DNA of 38,577 nt from Sideroxyarcus sp045866275 (GTDB taxonomy: Bacteria; Pseudomonadota; Gammaproteobacteria; Burkholderiales; Gallionellaceae), in NCBI GenBank assembly GCA_045866275.1, contig BAAFRX010000021.1:1-38577 (forward strand). Direction: 5' to 3'. Of the stretch, positions 24,532 to 33,799 are shown one piece after another. A program made the translations under genes and the position numbers. Below the pieces are notes generated by a model, which saw only the letters and a list, made by a program, of their open reading frames with translations, was not told the origin of the DNA and made no database searches. Within the stretch, counting starts at the first letter, position 1. Every line of letters starts with the position of its first letter.

Positions 24532-25521
24532 ATGCTGCCCGCCGACCTCCTTACTGCCGCGCTCAACCGCTTTGCGTCTCCCGATAAACCGCTGATCGCG
24601 GTTACACCGGACCAGAAAAACCCGGCGGCCACCCTCAAACTCGAAGTCGGGCAGCAAATCCAGGCAACTGTCCAGGCGCAGGTCGCTCCCGGCGTGTTCC
24701 AGGTTCGCATTGCCCAGCGCATGGTGCAAATGCAGTTGCCCGCCTTCGTCCGCAGCGGCGACCTGATCGCGCTCCAGGTGCTGTCGCTGCAACCGCGCCT
24801 GACCTTTTCGCTGGCCGCCTCCAGCAATCCGCTTTCCACCTCGGAACAGCTCGGTTCCGCCGCGCGCCTGCTGTCGTCGCTGGCGCAACTGCCGGTACGC
24901 CAAGACTATGTGCCGGCCGCGCAGCGTGCGCCGCTGTGGATCGGCACGAACGGCAGCCCGGACCCCGTGCAGTTGGCCGAACGGCTGCATCAGGCATTGA
25001 GTCATAGCGGTCTTTTTTACGAATCGCACCAGGCGCAGTGGATTGCCGGCACGCGCAGCACGCCGCAACTGTTGCAGGAACCGCACAATCAGTTGGCCAA
25101 CCCGACTGCACCAGCCGATCCTGGCGCAGCACCCCGCACGAGCACCATCCCGGAACAGTTACAGGCCATCGTGCAGCAACAACTGCATGCGCTGGAGAAC
25201 AAGCAGGTGGTGTGGCAAGGATGGGCATGGCCGGAACAGGAGATGCGCTGGGAAGTCGGCGAAGAAGCCGCACAGCCGCCGGCCGCGCCCGCAGAAAAAC
25301 AATGGGTCACCGCCTTGCATCTTGAACTGCCCGCGTTGGGTGGCATCCATGCGCGCCTGCGTTTCAATGGCACTGCGGTCAGCTTCGAGATCGACACGGC
25401 CAGGGCGCAGGCGACACAGATTCTGGAAACGGCCAGCACGCAACTGGTTTCCGCCCTCAAGGCGCGCGGCGTACCGGTGCTGCAAACTCTGATCCGGCAT
25501 CTGCCGGAAGCGGCAGCATGA
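24532..25521 (+). CDS. FliK-like hook-length control domain protein
   Basis: A 329-residue protein with a Gln/Ala/Leu-rich, probably flexible N-terminal two thirds. The C-terminal domain (about 235-325: VTALHLELPALGGIHARLRF, then FEIDTARAQATQILE, VSALKARGVPVLQTLIR) resembles the FliK C-terminal switch domain that contacts FlhB. It is shorter than most FliK proteins and lies away from a hook operon, so it may be a paralogue rather than the main hook ruler. It starts at ATG 24532 and overlaps the next gene by 4 bases (ATGA). Confidence 0.75.
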   Translation: MLPADLLTAALNRFASPDKPLIAVTPDQKNPAATLKLEVGQQIQATVQAQVAPGVFQVRIAQRMVQMQLPAFVRSGDLIALQVLSLQPRLTFSLAASSNPLSTSEQLGSAARLLSSLAQLPVRQDYVPAAQRAPLWIGTNGSPDPVQLAERLHQALSHSGLFYESHQAQWIAGTRSTPQLLQEPHNQLANPTAPADPGAAPRTSTIPEQLQAIVQQQLHALENKQVVWQGWAWPEQEMRWEVGEEAAQPPAAPAEKQWVTALHLELPALGGIHARLRFNGTAVSFEIDTARAQATQILETASTQLVSALKARGVPVLQTLIRHLPEAAA

Positions 25522-25817
25522 GCGACCTCGCCAAGCGCCAGATGGCGGTCGCCCTCGCTTATCGCAACGGCGAAAGCGCGCCCCGGGTGGTGGCCAGCGG
25601 GCGCGGCCTGATTGCACAGGCCATCATCGAGCGCGCCCATCAGCACGGCATCTATGTGCACGAATCGGAAGAACTGGTCGCGCTGCTGATGCAGGTCGAG
25701 CTGGATCAGTACATTCCGCCCGCGCTGTATCTGGCAGTGGCGGAGCTGCTGGCCTGGCTATACCGATTGGAGCAGGCAGAAATCCCCGCTATTCATCGTT
25801 CTGCCCCGCCGCACTAG
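25518..25817 (+). CDS. FlhB-like cytoplasmic domain protein
   Basis: A 99-residue protein matching only the cytoplasmic C-terminal part of FlhB/EscU: KRQMAVALAYRNGESAPRVV, GRGLIAQAIIERAHQHGIYV, then VALLMQVELDQYIPPALYLAVAELLAWLY. It has no membrane helices and no NPTH autocleavage motif, since it begins after that point. Such stand-alone forms (sometimes called FlhX) can partly replace the FlhB C-domain. Coupling to the FliK-like gene suggests they work as a pair in export switching, which is inference. Confidence 0.85.
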   Translation: MSDLAKRQMAVALAYRNGESAPRVVASGRGLIAQAIIERAHQHGIYVHESEELVALLMQVELDQYIPPALYLAVAELLAWLYRLEQAEIPAIHRSAPPH

Positions 25818-25857
25818 CCGTTATCATCCGCACACTCGCCTCAATCCAGGTTCAGCC

Positions 25858-26625
25858 ATGCGCAACAAGGAAGTGCCCCTCAAGATCGAGGTCGTCACCC
25901 GGGATGAAGAAAACGATTTCATCCTGCACGACCCGAAAGAAATTCTCGCCGTGTTGCGCGACATCGCTGCCCGGCGCAGCCGCGTTGCGCTCTATTACAA
26001 CGAGGACAACAGCATGGTGCTGACCCTGCTGCTGGCGGTCGATGAAACCGGCCTGTGGGTGGATGCCGCCGCCAGCCCCATCGACAATCGCCACATCGAG
26101 CGCAGCCGCCGCATTGTATTCGTCAGCACGCACAATCAGGCGAAGGTACAGTGGGTTTCCACCGAGACCACGCAGGGCCTGTTCCAGAACATGCCGGCCT
26201 TCTTCCTGCCCCTGCCGCGCAAGTTGCTGCGCCTGCAGCGCCGCAACTATTACCGCCTGCTCAACAGCGAACCGGATGCGCTCAAGTGCTACATCCATGC
26301 CCATCCGCATCCGGCACGGCAACGGCATGAAATGACCGTGCTGGATTTGAGCATCGGCGGGGTGGCGCTGGTGTGCGTGGCAAACGATGTGCAGCTGGAG
26401 GTCGGAAAACGCTATGCGGATTGCGAGATCGACTTGCCCGGCATCGGCAGCATCCATCCGGTGATCGAAGTCAGAAGCCTGTTCGAAGTGACCAGCCGCA
26501 GCGGCGAAGTCAGCCGCCGCGCCGGCTGCGAATTCTACCAACCGGACAGTGACACCGTGATGAAGCTGCAACGCTACGTGGCCCAGATGCAGCAGCAACT
26601 GGCGCAGAAACAGCGTACCGAATAG
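25858..26625 (+). CDS. ycgR: YcgR-type flagellar brake, c-di-GMP receptor
   Basis: A 255-residue protein with an N-terminal YcgR domain (about 10-115, VTRDEENDFILHDPKEIL) and a C-terminal PilZ domain (about 125-245). The c-di-GMP-binding Arg motif is in RKLLRLQRRNYYRLL and the second motif is DLSIGGVAL. On binding c-di-GMP such proteins slow the flagellar motor. It lies 40 bases after the FlhB-like gene at the end of the flagellar run; the diguanylate cyclase at 18402-20003 is a likely source of the ligand. Confidence 0.92.
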   Translation: MRNKEVPLKIEVVTRDEENDFILHDPKEILAVLRDIAARRSRVALYYNEDNSMVLTLLLAVDETGLWVDAAASPIDNRHIERSRRIVFVSTHNQAKVQWVSTETTQGLFQNMPAFFLPLPRKLLRLQRRNYYRLLNSEPDALKCYIHAHPHPARQRHEMTVLDLSIGGVALVCVANDVQLEVGKRYADCEIDLPGIGSIHPVIEVRSLFEVTSRSGEVSRRAGCEFYQPDSDTVMKLQRYVAQMQQQLAQKQRTE

Positions 26626-26631
26626 TTGCCG

Positions 26632-27528
26632 CTAAAAAACGTACCACCAGGCACTCAAGGTAAAGAAGGAAAGAATCAGCCCTACCGCCACCATCAGGTT
26701 GGCCAGATCCGGATCGAGGTCATGTTCCTTCGCCACAATGGCGGCGGTGATCATCGGCGGCATGGCGGCTTCGAACAGCGTGACCTGGATGGGCAGGCCG
26801 CGCGCACCGAGCCATTGCACATACAGCAGCCACAACAGCAGCGGCGCGAGGATCAGCTTGAAGCCAAGCCCCAGCGCCAGATCGCGCCGGTGTTCGGCAA
26901 TATGCCCCAGCCGCAACTGCATCCCCACCGACAACAGGGCGAGCGGTGCCAGCGTATCCCCCAGACGGCGCAGCAACACGCCGAACCATTCCGCATACTC
27001 GACGGGGATCAGTAGCAGCGCGATGCACAACGAGATGAACGGCGGAAACAGCGCGATGCGCTTGAATATCTCCGCCGCCTGCGGACGACCGGAGGAGTAG
27101 ATGCCCGCGACGGTGATGCCCAGCACCGAGAGCGCGAAGAACGAACCGAGCTGGTCCGCGATGATGGCGGTTCCCAGCCCCTCCTTGCCATAGAACGCCT
27201 CCACCATAGGCAAGCCGAAGAACGAGGTGTTGCCGAGACCACCGGTCAGCATCAGCGCGCCGATGGTCGCACGCGGCAGTTGCAGCCAGCGCCCCAGCAG
27301 CCAGAAGAATCCTGCCGCCAGGCCGAACACGATCCACGCCATCAGCGCGGTCAGCACCACATCGCCGGAAAGATGCAGTTCGTGGATGTAGAGCAGCGTC
27401 AGCGCGGGCAGCGAAACGTGGATGATGAAACTGTTGAGGGTGGCCGGCGCATTGTCCGGCATGCGCCGGAAACGCCGCAGCAGCACACCGGCGACAAAGC
27501 AAAGGATGAGCAGGATGAGGTTGTTCAT
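26632..27528 (-). CDS. AEC-family membrane transporter
   Basis: A 298-residue integral membrane protein with about ten hydrophobic helices in the two-bundle layout of the auxin efflux carrier family. Conserved pieces are SLPALTLLYIHEL, GGLGNTSFFGLPMVEAFYG and the C-terminal EAAMPPMITAAIVAKEHDLD. Bacterial members export or import malate, amino acids or unknown organic ions; the substrate cannot be named here. I chose ATG 27526-27528, because the ATG three codons upstream lies inside a MITE-like repeat. It converges with ycgR, with only 6 bases between stop codons. Confidence 0.88.
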   Translation of the reverse strand: MNNLILLILCFVAGVLLRRFRRMPDNAPATLNSFIIHVSLPALTLLYIHELHLSGDVVLTALMAWIVFGLAAGFFWLLGRWLQLPRATIGALMLTGGLGNTSFFGLPMVEAFYGKEGLGTAIIADQLGSFFALSVLGITVAGIYSSGRPQAAEIFKRIALFPPFISLCIALLLIPVEYAEWFGVLLRRLGDTLAPLALLSVGMQLRLGHIAEHRRDLALGLGFKLILAPLLLWLLYVQWLGARGLPIQVTLFEAAMPPMITAAIVAKEHDLDPDLANLMVAVGLILSFFTLSAWWYVF

Positions 27529-27532
27529 ATCC

Positions 27533-27641
27533 GTCATTCCGGCGCAGGCCGGAATCCAGTGCGGTTATCTAACATGCAGTTATTTCGTCCCGCTTCGCGT
27601 CGTTTGTTTAATGACTGGATTCCGGCCTGCGCCGGAATGAC
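27533..27641. repeat. MITE-like element, copy 1
   Basis: About 109 bases starting GTCATTCCGGCGCAGGCCGG and ending in the inverse CTGGATTCC...GGAATGAC. Each end is a hairpin and the ends are inverted to each other. Inside lies a CCCGCTTCGCG motif. It lies between the AEC transporter gene and thrC. Shared architecture with copies 2 and 3. Confidence 0.85.
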
Positions 27642-27644
27642 GAA

Positions 27645-29078
27645 CTAACCCGCCACGTTCGCGCTGATGAACGCCTTCAGCTTCGCCACATCCGCCTCCA
27701 TCACTTCGCAGCGCTGCGGCAGGTCTTCGATGCCTTCCAGCGCGACGGGACGTTCCGGCTCGCGCCCCAGTGCCTCGCGGAGAGTCTCCGCGAACTTGGC
27801 GGGCAACGCCGTCTCCAGACAGATCAGCGGCAGGCTGGGACGGCGCTGCTCCAGCCCGACTTTCAAACCGTCGGCGGTGTGCGTGTCCACCATCACGCCG
27901 TATTCTTCCCACATCTCACGGATGGTCTTGAGACGGTCTTCGTGCGTGCTCTTGCCGGACGCGAAATCGAATTTCGGCAGTGCGTGCCAGTAATCGGTGC
28001 CCTTGATATCGAAGGAGCCGCCCTTGTCCACTTTGCTCCAGAACTCGCGCACCTTCGCGCCATCGCGGCCCACGAGATCGAACATGAAGCGCTCGAAGTT
28101 GCTGGCCTTGGAAATATCCATCGAAGGACTGCTGGTCTCGTAGGTATGCTTCGTGTCGCGCGGACGATAAACGCCGGTGCGGAAGAACTCGTCCAGCACG
28201 TCGTTCTCGTTGGTCGCCAGAATCAACTGGCCAATCGGCAAGCCCATCATGCGCGCGATATGCCCGGCGCAGATGTTGCCGAAGTTGCCGGAGGGAACGG
28301 AGAACGCGACCTGCTCGTCGTTGGATTTCGTCGCGGCGAAATAACCTTTGAAGTAATACACGATCTGCGCCGACACGCGCCCCCAGTTGATGGAGTTCAC
28401 CGTGCCGATCTTGTGCGCGGCCTTGTAAGCGTGGTCGTTCGACACCGCCTTCACCATGTCCTGCGCGTCGTCAAAAAACCCGTGGATGGCGATGTTGAAG
28501 ATGTTGGGATCCTGCAGCGAATACATCTGTGCGCGCTGGAACGACGACATCTTGCCTTCCGGCGACAGCATGAACACGCGGATACCGCGCTTGCCGCGCA
28601 TCGCATATTCGGCGGCAGAGCCGGTGTCGCCCGACGTCGCACCGAGGATGTTCAGTTCTTCGTGCTGCTTCGCCAATGCGTATTCGAACAGGTTGCCCAG
28701 CAACTGCATCGCCATGTCCTTGAACGCCAGCGTCGGGCCGTTGGAGAGTTCCTGGATGAACACGCCGTCGCTCAGTTTACGTAATGGAGTGATCTGCGTC
28801 GCATCGCTGTCGGCGCGCCCGTTGCTGTACACCTCGGCGGTGTAAGTCTTGTGCACGATGGCGCGCAGGTCATTCGCCGGAATATCTGTCGCGAACTTGG
28901 ACAGCACCTCGAACGCCAGGTCTGCATAGGAAAGACTGCGCCATGCGTCCAGCTCTTCGCGCGTCACCTGCGGATAGCGCTCCGGCAGATACAGACCGCC
29001 GTCCGGCGCGAGGCCGCCCAGCAGTATCTCGGTGAAGGTCTTGGCGGGCGCATTGCCACGGGTGGAGATGTATTTCAT
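27645..29078 (-). CDS. thrC: threonine synthase
   Basis: PLP enzyme converting O-phosphohomoserine to threonine. At 477 residues it is the long form used by proteobacteria. The PLP lysine is K120 in NGPTLAFKDMAMQ. Other hallmarks are MKYISTRG at the start, LGATSGDTGSAAEYAMRG, and SVPSGNFGNICAGHIARMMGLP near the PLP phosphate. TAG stop at 27645-27647 lies just outside repeat copy 1. It is downstream of hom, with repeat copy 2 in between. Confidence 0.97.
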   Translation of the reverse strand: MKYISTRGNAPAKTFTEILLGGLAPDGGLYLPERYPQVTREELDAWRSLSYADLAFEVLSKFATDIPANDLRAIVHKTYTAEVYSNGRADSDATQITPLRKLSDGVFIQELSNGPTLAFKDMAMQLLGNLFEYALAKQHEELNILGATSGDTGSAAEYAMRGKRGIRVFMLSPEGKMSSFQRAQMYSLQDPNIFNIAIHGFFDDAQDMVKAVSNDHAYKAAHKIGTVNSINWGRVSAQIVYYFKGYFAATKSNDEQVAFSVPSGNFGNICAGHIARMMGLPIGQLILATNENDVLDEFFRTGVYRPRDTKHTYETSSPSMDISKASNFERFMFDLVGRDGAKVREFWSKVDKGGSFDIKGTDYWHALPKFDFASGKSTHEDRLKTIREMWEEYGVMVDTHTADGLKVGLEQRRPSLPLICLETALPAKFAETLREALGREPERPVALEGIEDLPQRCEVMEADVAKLKAFISANVAG

Positions 29079-29095
29079 CGTTTGCTCTCTTTGCC

Positions 29096-29216
29096 GTCAT
29101 TCCCGCGAAAGCGGGAATCCAGCGAAAAATAAATTCCGTCGAAGCCGACAACTTTGGTTTTGTCCCGCTACGCGGGCTATCTCAATCAACTGGATTCCGG
29201 CCTGCGCCAGAATGAC
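29096..29216. repeat. MITE-like element, copy 2
   Basis: About 121 bases in the thrC-hom gap. The left end is GTCATTCCCGCGAAAGCGGG and the right end CTGGATTCC..AGAATGAC. The inner part TTGGTTTTGTCCCGCTACGC matches copy 3 almost base for base. The hom stop codon lies 4 bases beyond its right end. Confidence 0.85.
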
Positions 29217-29219
29217 AGC

Positions 29220-30596
29220 TTACCTTCCCAGTTCTTCCATGCGCAGCTTGGTCACTTTCCCCGCCACCACCCCTAACTTCTCGATCTTGGCGATGGCTGC
29301 ATTGATGCGCTTCTCGCGCGTCTGGTGGGTGAGCATGATGAGGTCGGTCTGCTCTTCGCCTTCTTCGGGTTCCTTCTGGATCACGGCGTCGATGGAGATC
29401 TGCTCGTCCGCCAGGATGCGCGTGATGTCGGCCAGCACGCCCGGTTTGTCCTGCACGCGCAGGCGCAGGTAGTAGCTGGTCTGCACTTCGTCCATCGGCA
29501 GGATTTTCAAATCCGCCATCGCGTTCGGCTGGAACGCAAGGTGCGGCACGCGGTTCTGCGGATCGGCGGTAGCCATGCGCGTCACGTCCACCAGGTCGGC
29601 GATCACGGCGCTGGCAGTGGGCTCGGCACCCGCGCCTTTGCCGTAGTAGAGCGTCGCGCCGACCGCATCACCCTGCACCAGCACCGCATTCATCGCGCCT
29701 TCGACGTTGGCGATGAGGCGTTTGCTCGGGATCAGCGTGGGATGCACGCGCAGCTCGACACCTTCGTCGGTGCGCTTGGTGATGCCCAGCAGCTTGATGC
29801 GGTAGCCGAGTTGTTCGGCGTACTTGATGTCGATCGCATCCAGTTTGGAAATACCTTCGATATAGGCCTTATCGAACTGCATGGGGATGCCGAACGCCAG
29901 CGAAGCCAGGATGGTGATCTTGTGCGCCGCGTCCACGCCTTCGATGTCGAAGGTCGGGTCGGCTTCGGCATAGCCCAGGCGTTGCGCTTCTTTCAGCACG
30001 GCATCGAAGCTCAAGCCCTTGTCGCGCATCTCGCTCAAAATGAAATTCGTCGTGCCGTTGATGATGCCCGCGATCCATTCGATGCGGTTCGCGCTCAAGC
30101 CTTCGCGTACCGCCTTGATGATGGGGATGCCGCCCGCCACCGCCGCCTCGAACGCGACCATCACGCCCTTGTCCTGGGCGGCCTTGAAGATTTCGTTGCC
30201 GTGTGTGGCCAGCAATGCCTTGTTGGCGGTGACGACGTGCTTGCCGTTGGCGATGGCTTTCAGCACCAGCTCTTTCGCCACGCCGTAACCGCCGATGAGT
30301 TCGATGACGATATCCACTTCCGGATCGGCCACCACGGCGAACGCATCGTCGGTCACGCGGCAGGCGCCGCCGGTGATTTTCTTTGCCAGTTCGAGGTTGC
30401 GATCCGCCACCACGGTGATGCGGATGGGACGGCCGGCGCGGCGCGCGATCTCGTCGGCGTTGCGCTGCAGCACGATGAAGGTGCCGCCGCCGACGGTGCC
30501 GATGCCGAGTAATCCTACGTTGATTGGTTTGGTTTCGGCGTAACGTTCGCCTTGCTCACGTGAGCCTTCACCGAAACTCGCTTTACTCGTTTTCAT
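29220..30596 (-). CDS. hom: homoserine dehydrogenase
   Basis: NAD(P)-dependent reduction of aspartate semialdehyde to homoserine. The 458 residues begin with an unusual hydrophilic extension (about 24 residues) before the Rossmann start PINVGLLGIGTVGGGT. The catalytic region has AVAGGIPIIKAVREGL and NGTTNFILSEM, with the conserved Lys in FDIEGVDAAHKI. The C-terminal ACT domain (about 360-440, YYLRLRVQDKPGVLADITRI) likely binds threonine as feedback inhibitor. No start codon lies nearer to the Rossmann fold, so ATG 30594-30596 is kept. Confidence 0.96.
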   Translation of the reverse strand: MKTSKASFGEGSREQGERYAETKPINVGLLGIGTVGGGTFIVLQRNADEIARRAGRPIRITVVADRNLELAKKITGGACRVTDDAFAVVADPEVDIVIELIGGYGVAKELVLKAIANGKHVVTANKALLATHGNEIFKAAQDKGVMVAFEAAVAGGIPIIKAVREGLSANRIEWIAGIINGTTNFILSEMRDKGLSFDAVLKEAQRLGYAEADPTFDIEGVDAAHKITILASLAFGIPMQFDKAYIEGISKLDAIDIKYAEQLGYRIKLLGITKRTDEGVELRVHPTLIPSKRLIANVEGAMNAVLVQGDAVGATLYYGKGAGAEPTASAVIADLVDVTRMATADPQNRVPHLAFQPNAMADLKILPMDEVQTSYYLRLRVQDKPGVLADITRILADEQISIDAVIQKEPEEGEEQTDLIMLTHQTREKRINAAIAKIEKLGVVAGKVTKLRMEELGR

Positions 30597-30612
30597 GTCT
30601 GTTCAATTCCTG

Positions 30613-30670
30613 TTGTGGGTCGGACTTCAGTCCGACAAAAAAAACCTGTCGGGATGAATCCCGACCTACA
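30613..30670. repeat. CGGACTTCAGTCCG palindromic repeat pair
   Basis: Two hairpin arms: 30613-30636 (GGTCGGACTTCAGTCCGAC) and 30645-30670 (TGTCGGGATGAATCCCGACC), separated by an A-run. They lie between alaA and hom. The TAG stop codon of alaA (30666-30668) falls inside the second arm. Confidence 0.85.
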
Positions 30671-31901
30671 CGCTCCATGTCCCATGCCGCTTGCGATAAT
30701 TCTCGAGGAAGCGCGCGATGCGACCAATGGCTTCCGTCAGGTCATCCACGTTGGGCAGGAACACCACGCGGATGTGGTCCGGGTGCGGCCAGTTGAAGCC
30801 GCTGCCCTGCACCACCAGCACCTTCTCCTCTTCCAGCAATTCAAGGATGAACTGCTGGTCGTTCTTGATCGGGTACAGCTTCGGGTCGAATCGCGGGAAC
30901 AGGTACAGCGCCGCCTTCGGCTTGACGCAGGTCACGCCCGGAATTGCGGTCAGCAGCTTCCAGGCAAGGTCGCGCTGCTTCGCCAGCCTGCCCGTTGGCG
31001 CCACCAGATCGTCGATACTCTGATAGCCGCCCAGTGCGGTCTGAATCGCAAACTGCCCCGGCACATTGGAACACAGGCGCATCGAGGCCAGTATCGTCAG
31101 GCCGTTGATGTAGTCCTGCGCGTGCTTCTTCTCGCCGGACAACACCATCCAGCCGGCGCGATAGCCGCAGGCCCGGTAATTCTTGGACAGCCCGTTCAGG
31201 GTGACGAACAGCACATCGTCTGCCAGCGAAGCCATCGAGGTATGGGTCGCGCCGTCGTACAGCATCTTGTCGTAGATCTCGTCGGCAAAGATCACCAGCT
31301 GGTGCTCGCGCGCGATCTGGATGATCTCTTTGAGGATGTCGTCCGAATACAGCGCGCCGGTCGGATTGTTCGGATTGATGATGACGATGGCGCGCGTCTT
31401 GTCGGTGATCTTGCTGCGCATGTCCTTGAGGTCTGGATTCCACGCGTTGGCCTCGTCGCACAGATAATGGCGCGGCGTGCCCCCTGCCAGCGTGACCGCC
31501 GCTGTCCACAGCGGGTAGTCGGGAGCGGGCACCAGCACCTCGTCGCCCGTGTTGAGCAAGCCCTGCATCGCCATCACGATCAGCTCCGATGCGCCGTTGC
31601 CGATATAGATGTCATCCAGTCCCACGCCCATGATCTTCTTCGATTGGCAGTAATGCATGATCGCCTTGCGCGCGGCGAACATGCCTTTGGAATCGGAATA
31701 GCCGGACGAATTCGGCAGGTTGAGGATCACGTCCTGCTGGATTTCCTCCGGCGCCTCGAAGCCGAACGGCGCCAGGTTGCCGATGTTCAGCTTGATGATG
31801 CGCTGCCCTTCCTCTTCCATCAGCTTGGCGCGCTCCATCACCGGGCCGCGAATGTCGTAGCACACGTTGGAAAGTTTGGTCGATTTGAGCAAGGGTTTCA
31901 C
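30666..31901 (-). CDS. alaA: AlaA-type glutamate-pyruvate aminotransferase
   Basis: PLP-dependent class I aminotransferase, 411 residues, closely following the AlaA/YfbQ pattern: MKPLLKSTKLSNVCYDIRGP, LNIGNLAPFGFEAPEEI, INPNNPTGALYSDDI, and the PLP lysine K240 in LNGLSKNYRACGYRAGW. It makes alanine from pyruvate and glutamate; related enzymes also serve other amino acids. Its last codons run into a palindromic repeat that supplies the stop. Upstream of hom; divergent from the MTH938-like gene. Confidence 0.9.
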   Translation of the reverse strand: MKPLLKSTKLSNVCYDIRGPVMERAKLMEEEGQRIIKLNIGNLAPFGFEAPEEIQQDVILNLPNSSGYSDSKGMFAARKAIMHYCQSKKIMGVGLDDIYIGNGASELIVMAMQGLLNTGDEVLVPAPDYPLWTAAVTLAGGTPRHYLCDEANAWNPDLKDMRSKITDKTRAIVIINPNNPTGALYSDDILKEIIQIAREHQLVIFADEIYDKMLYDGATHTSMASLADDVLFVTLNGLSKNYRACGYRAGWMVLSGEKKHAQDYINGLTILASMRLCSNVPGQFAIQTALGGYQSIDDLVAPTGRLAKQRDLAWKLLTAIPGVTCVKPKAALYLFPRFDPKLYPIKNDQQFILELLEEEKVLVVQGSGFNWPHPDHIRVVFLPNVDDLTEAIGRIARFLENYRKRHGTWSV

Positions 31902-31946
31902 GATTTCTCACTTTGTCAGCGGGGATATTGCGCGCGCGACCGATGG

Positions 31947-31952
31947 TAGAAT
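31947..31952 (+). promoter_or_regulatory. candidate -10 box upstream of MTH938-like gene
   Basis: TAGAAT on the plus strand within the 130-base divergent region. The transcript would start near 31959 with a leader of about 75 bases. No good -35 is visible. Confidence 0.3.
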
Positions 31953-32033
31953 TCGACGCCCGTTCGGCAATTCCCGCAAGGGGCGCGATTTTACCTGTGC
32001 CAACCCTGCCGCGGCAAACGATTGGAGAGAAGA

Positions 32034-32402
32034 TTGGCCCTGCATCTGCAAAAGACCTCGCACCTCATGACCTTTACCGGGCACGGCGAGGGCTACGTCG
32101 CCGTCAATGGCCAGCGCCACGAGCAGCCGCTGGTGGTGCTGGCCGGCGCCGTGCGCACCGACTGGCCGGCCACCGGCTTTGCCGACCTGACCGTGGCGCA
32201 TTTCGACTATTTTCTCGAACTGAAGCCGGAAGTGATCCTGATCGGCACCGGTGCACGGCAGCAATTCGCCCATCCGGAGCTTTACCGCAACCTGCTGCAG
32301 GCCGGCATCGCCATCGAATTCATGGACACCCCGGCTGCCTGCCGCACCTACAACATCCTCGTCGCGGAAGACCGCAAGGTCGTGGCGGCGGTGTTGCCAT
32401 GA
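32034..32402 (+). CDS. MTH938/NDUFAF3-like protein (DUF498)
   Basis: A 122-residue protein of the Mth938 fold: LHLQKTSHLMTFTGHGEGYV, AVNGQRHEQPLVVLAG, then PEVILIGTGARQQF and IEFMDTPAACRTYNILVAEDR. Eukaryotic relatives assist complex I assembly; the bacterial role is not established. I chose the TTG at 32034, preceded by GGAGAG and matching the family start (M-x-LHLQ). A TTG four codons earlier (32022) is possible but lacks a ribosome site. Confidence 0.88.
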   Translation: MALHLQKTSHLMTFTGHGEGYVAVNGQRHEQPLVVLAGAVRTDWPATGFADLTVAHFDYFLELKPEVILIGTGARQQFAHPELYRNLLQAGIAIEFMDTPAACRTYNILVAEDRKVVAAVLP

Positions 32403-32416
32403 ATCCAAACCACTCT

Positions 32417-32810
32417 GTTCATCCTGAGTAGGCGCATAGCGCCGTATCGAAGGAGCTTCCGACAAGATGACTTTCTGGGTCTATCTCCTACAGTGTGCTG
32501 ATGGCAGTTATTACACCGGCCACACGGACGATTTGGAGAAACGGATAGGCGAACATCAATCAGGCGCTATCGCCGGATATACTTCCCACCGCCTCCCCGT
32601 GGAACTCGTTTGGTCGCAAGATTGTTCCAGCAGAGATGAAGCGCTTTCCGCCGAAATGCAAATCAAAGGCTGGAGCCGCAAGAAAAAAGAAGCCATGATG
32701 CGAAGTGACTGGTCGGCAGTATCACTTCTGGCGAAGAAGAACTTCCGCAAATGAGATCAACCCGCCCGCCCATCCTTCGATACGGCGCTACGCGCCTACT
32801 CAGGACGAAC
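32417..32810. mobile_element. GIY-YIG cassette bounded by 38-bp inverted repeats
   Basis: Positions 32417-32454 and 32773-32810 are inverted copies of each other, 36 of 38 bases matching by my count. Each arm contains its own hairpin (GGCGC-ATA/GTA-GCGCC). The repeats enclose a single small gene for a GIY-YIG nuclease with 12 and 18 bases to spare. The whole unit is about 394 bp and lies between the MTH938-like gene and moxR. The motif TCCTTCGATACGGC...CTCAGGACGAAC resembles repeats found scattered in many proteobacterial genomes. Mobility is inference. Confidence 0.7.
32467..32754 (+). CDS. GIY-YIG domain endonuclease-like protein
   Basis: A 95-residue single-domain protein of the UPF0213/COG2827 type. 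The GIY-YIG signature is WVYLLQCADGSYYTGHTDDL (VYL and YTG in place of GIY and YIG). The conserved catalytic Arg lies in LEKRIGEHQSG and the metal-binding Glu in ALSAEMQIKGWSRKKKEAMM. It has no extra DNA-binding domain. Family members are structurally nuclease-like, but their biology is poorly known. The inverted repeats that enclose it suggest it acts on, or travels with, those repeats. Confidence 0.9.
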   Translation: MTFWVYLLQCADGSYYTGHTDDLEKRIGEHQSGAIAGYTSHRLPVELVWSQDCSSRDEALSAEMQIKGWSRKKKEAMMRSDWSAVSLLAKKNFRK

Positions 32811-32833
32811 GGGCTTAATGCAACGGTACATCC

Positions 32834-33747
<914 letters not shown>

Positions 33748-33751
<4 letters not shown>

Positions 33752-33770
33752 CACCCTGCGGTGCTAGAAT
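33748..33770 (+). promoter_or_regulatory. palindrome overlapping a candidate hicBA promoter
   Basis: CTAGCACC (33748-33755) and GGTGCTAG (33760-33767) form a perfect 8-bp stem around CTGC. It overlaps the moxR stop, and its right end runs into TAGAAT (33765-33770), a plausible -10 box 30 bases before hicB. It could be a HicB operator, a moxR mRNA-end hairpin, or both. Confidence 0.5.
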
Positions 33771-33799
33771 GCCTGCGCATATCTATCGAAAGGTTGACC

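Noticed and set aside
14937..30580. A shared 14-base string (CACCGAAACTCGCT) near hisB/hisC and at the start of hom.
   Set aside because: A 14-base match between two sites is expected by chance in 38 kb and the flanks do not align.
30525..30596. A shorter start for hom to remove the N-terminal extension.
   Set aside because: No ATG, GTG or TTG in frame lies closer to the Rossmann fold, so the extension was kept.
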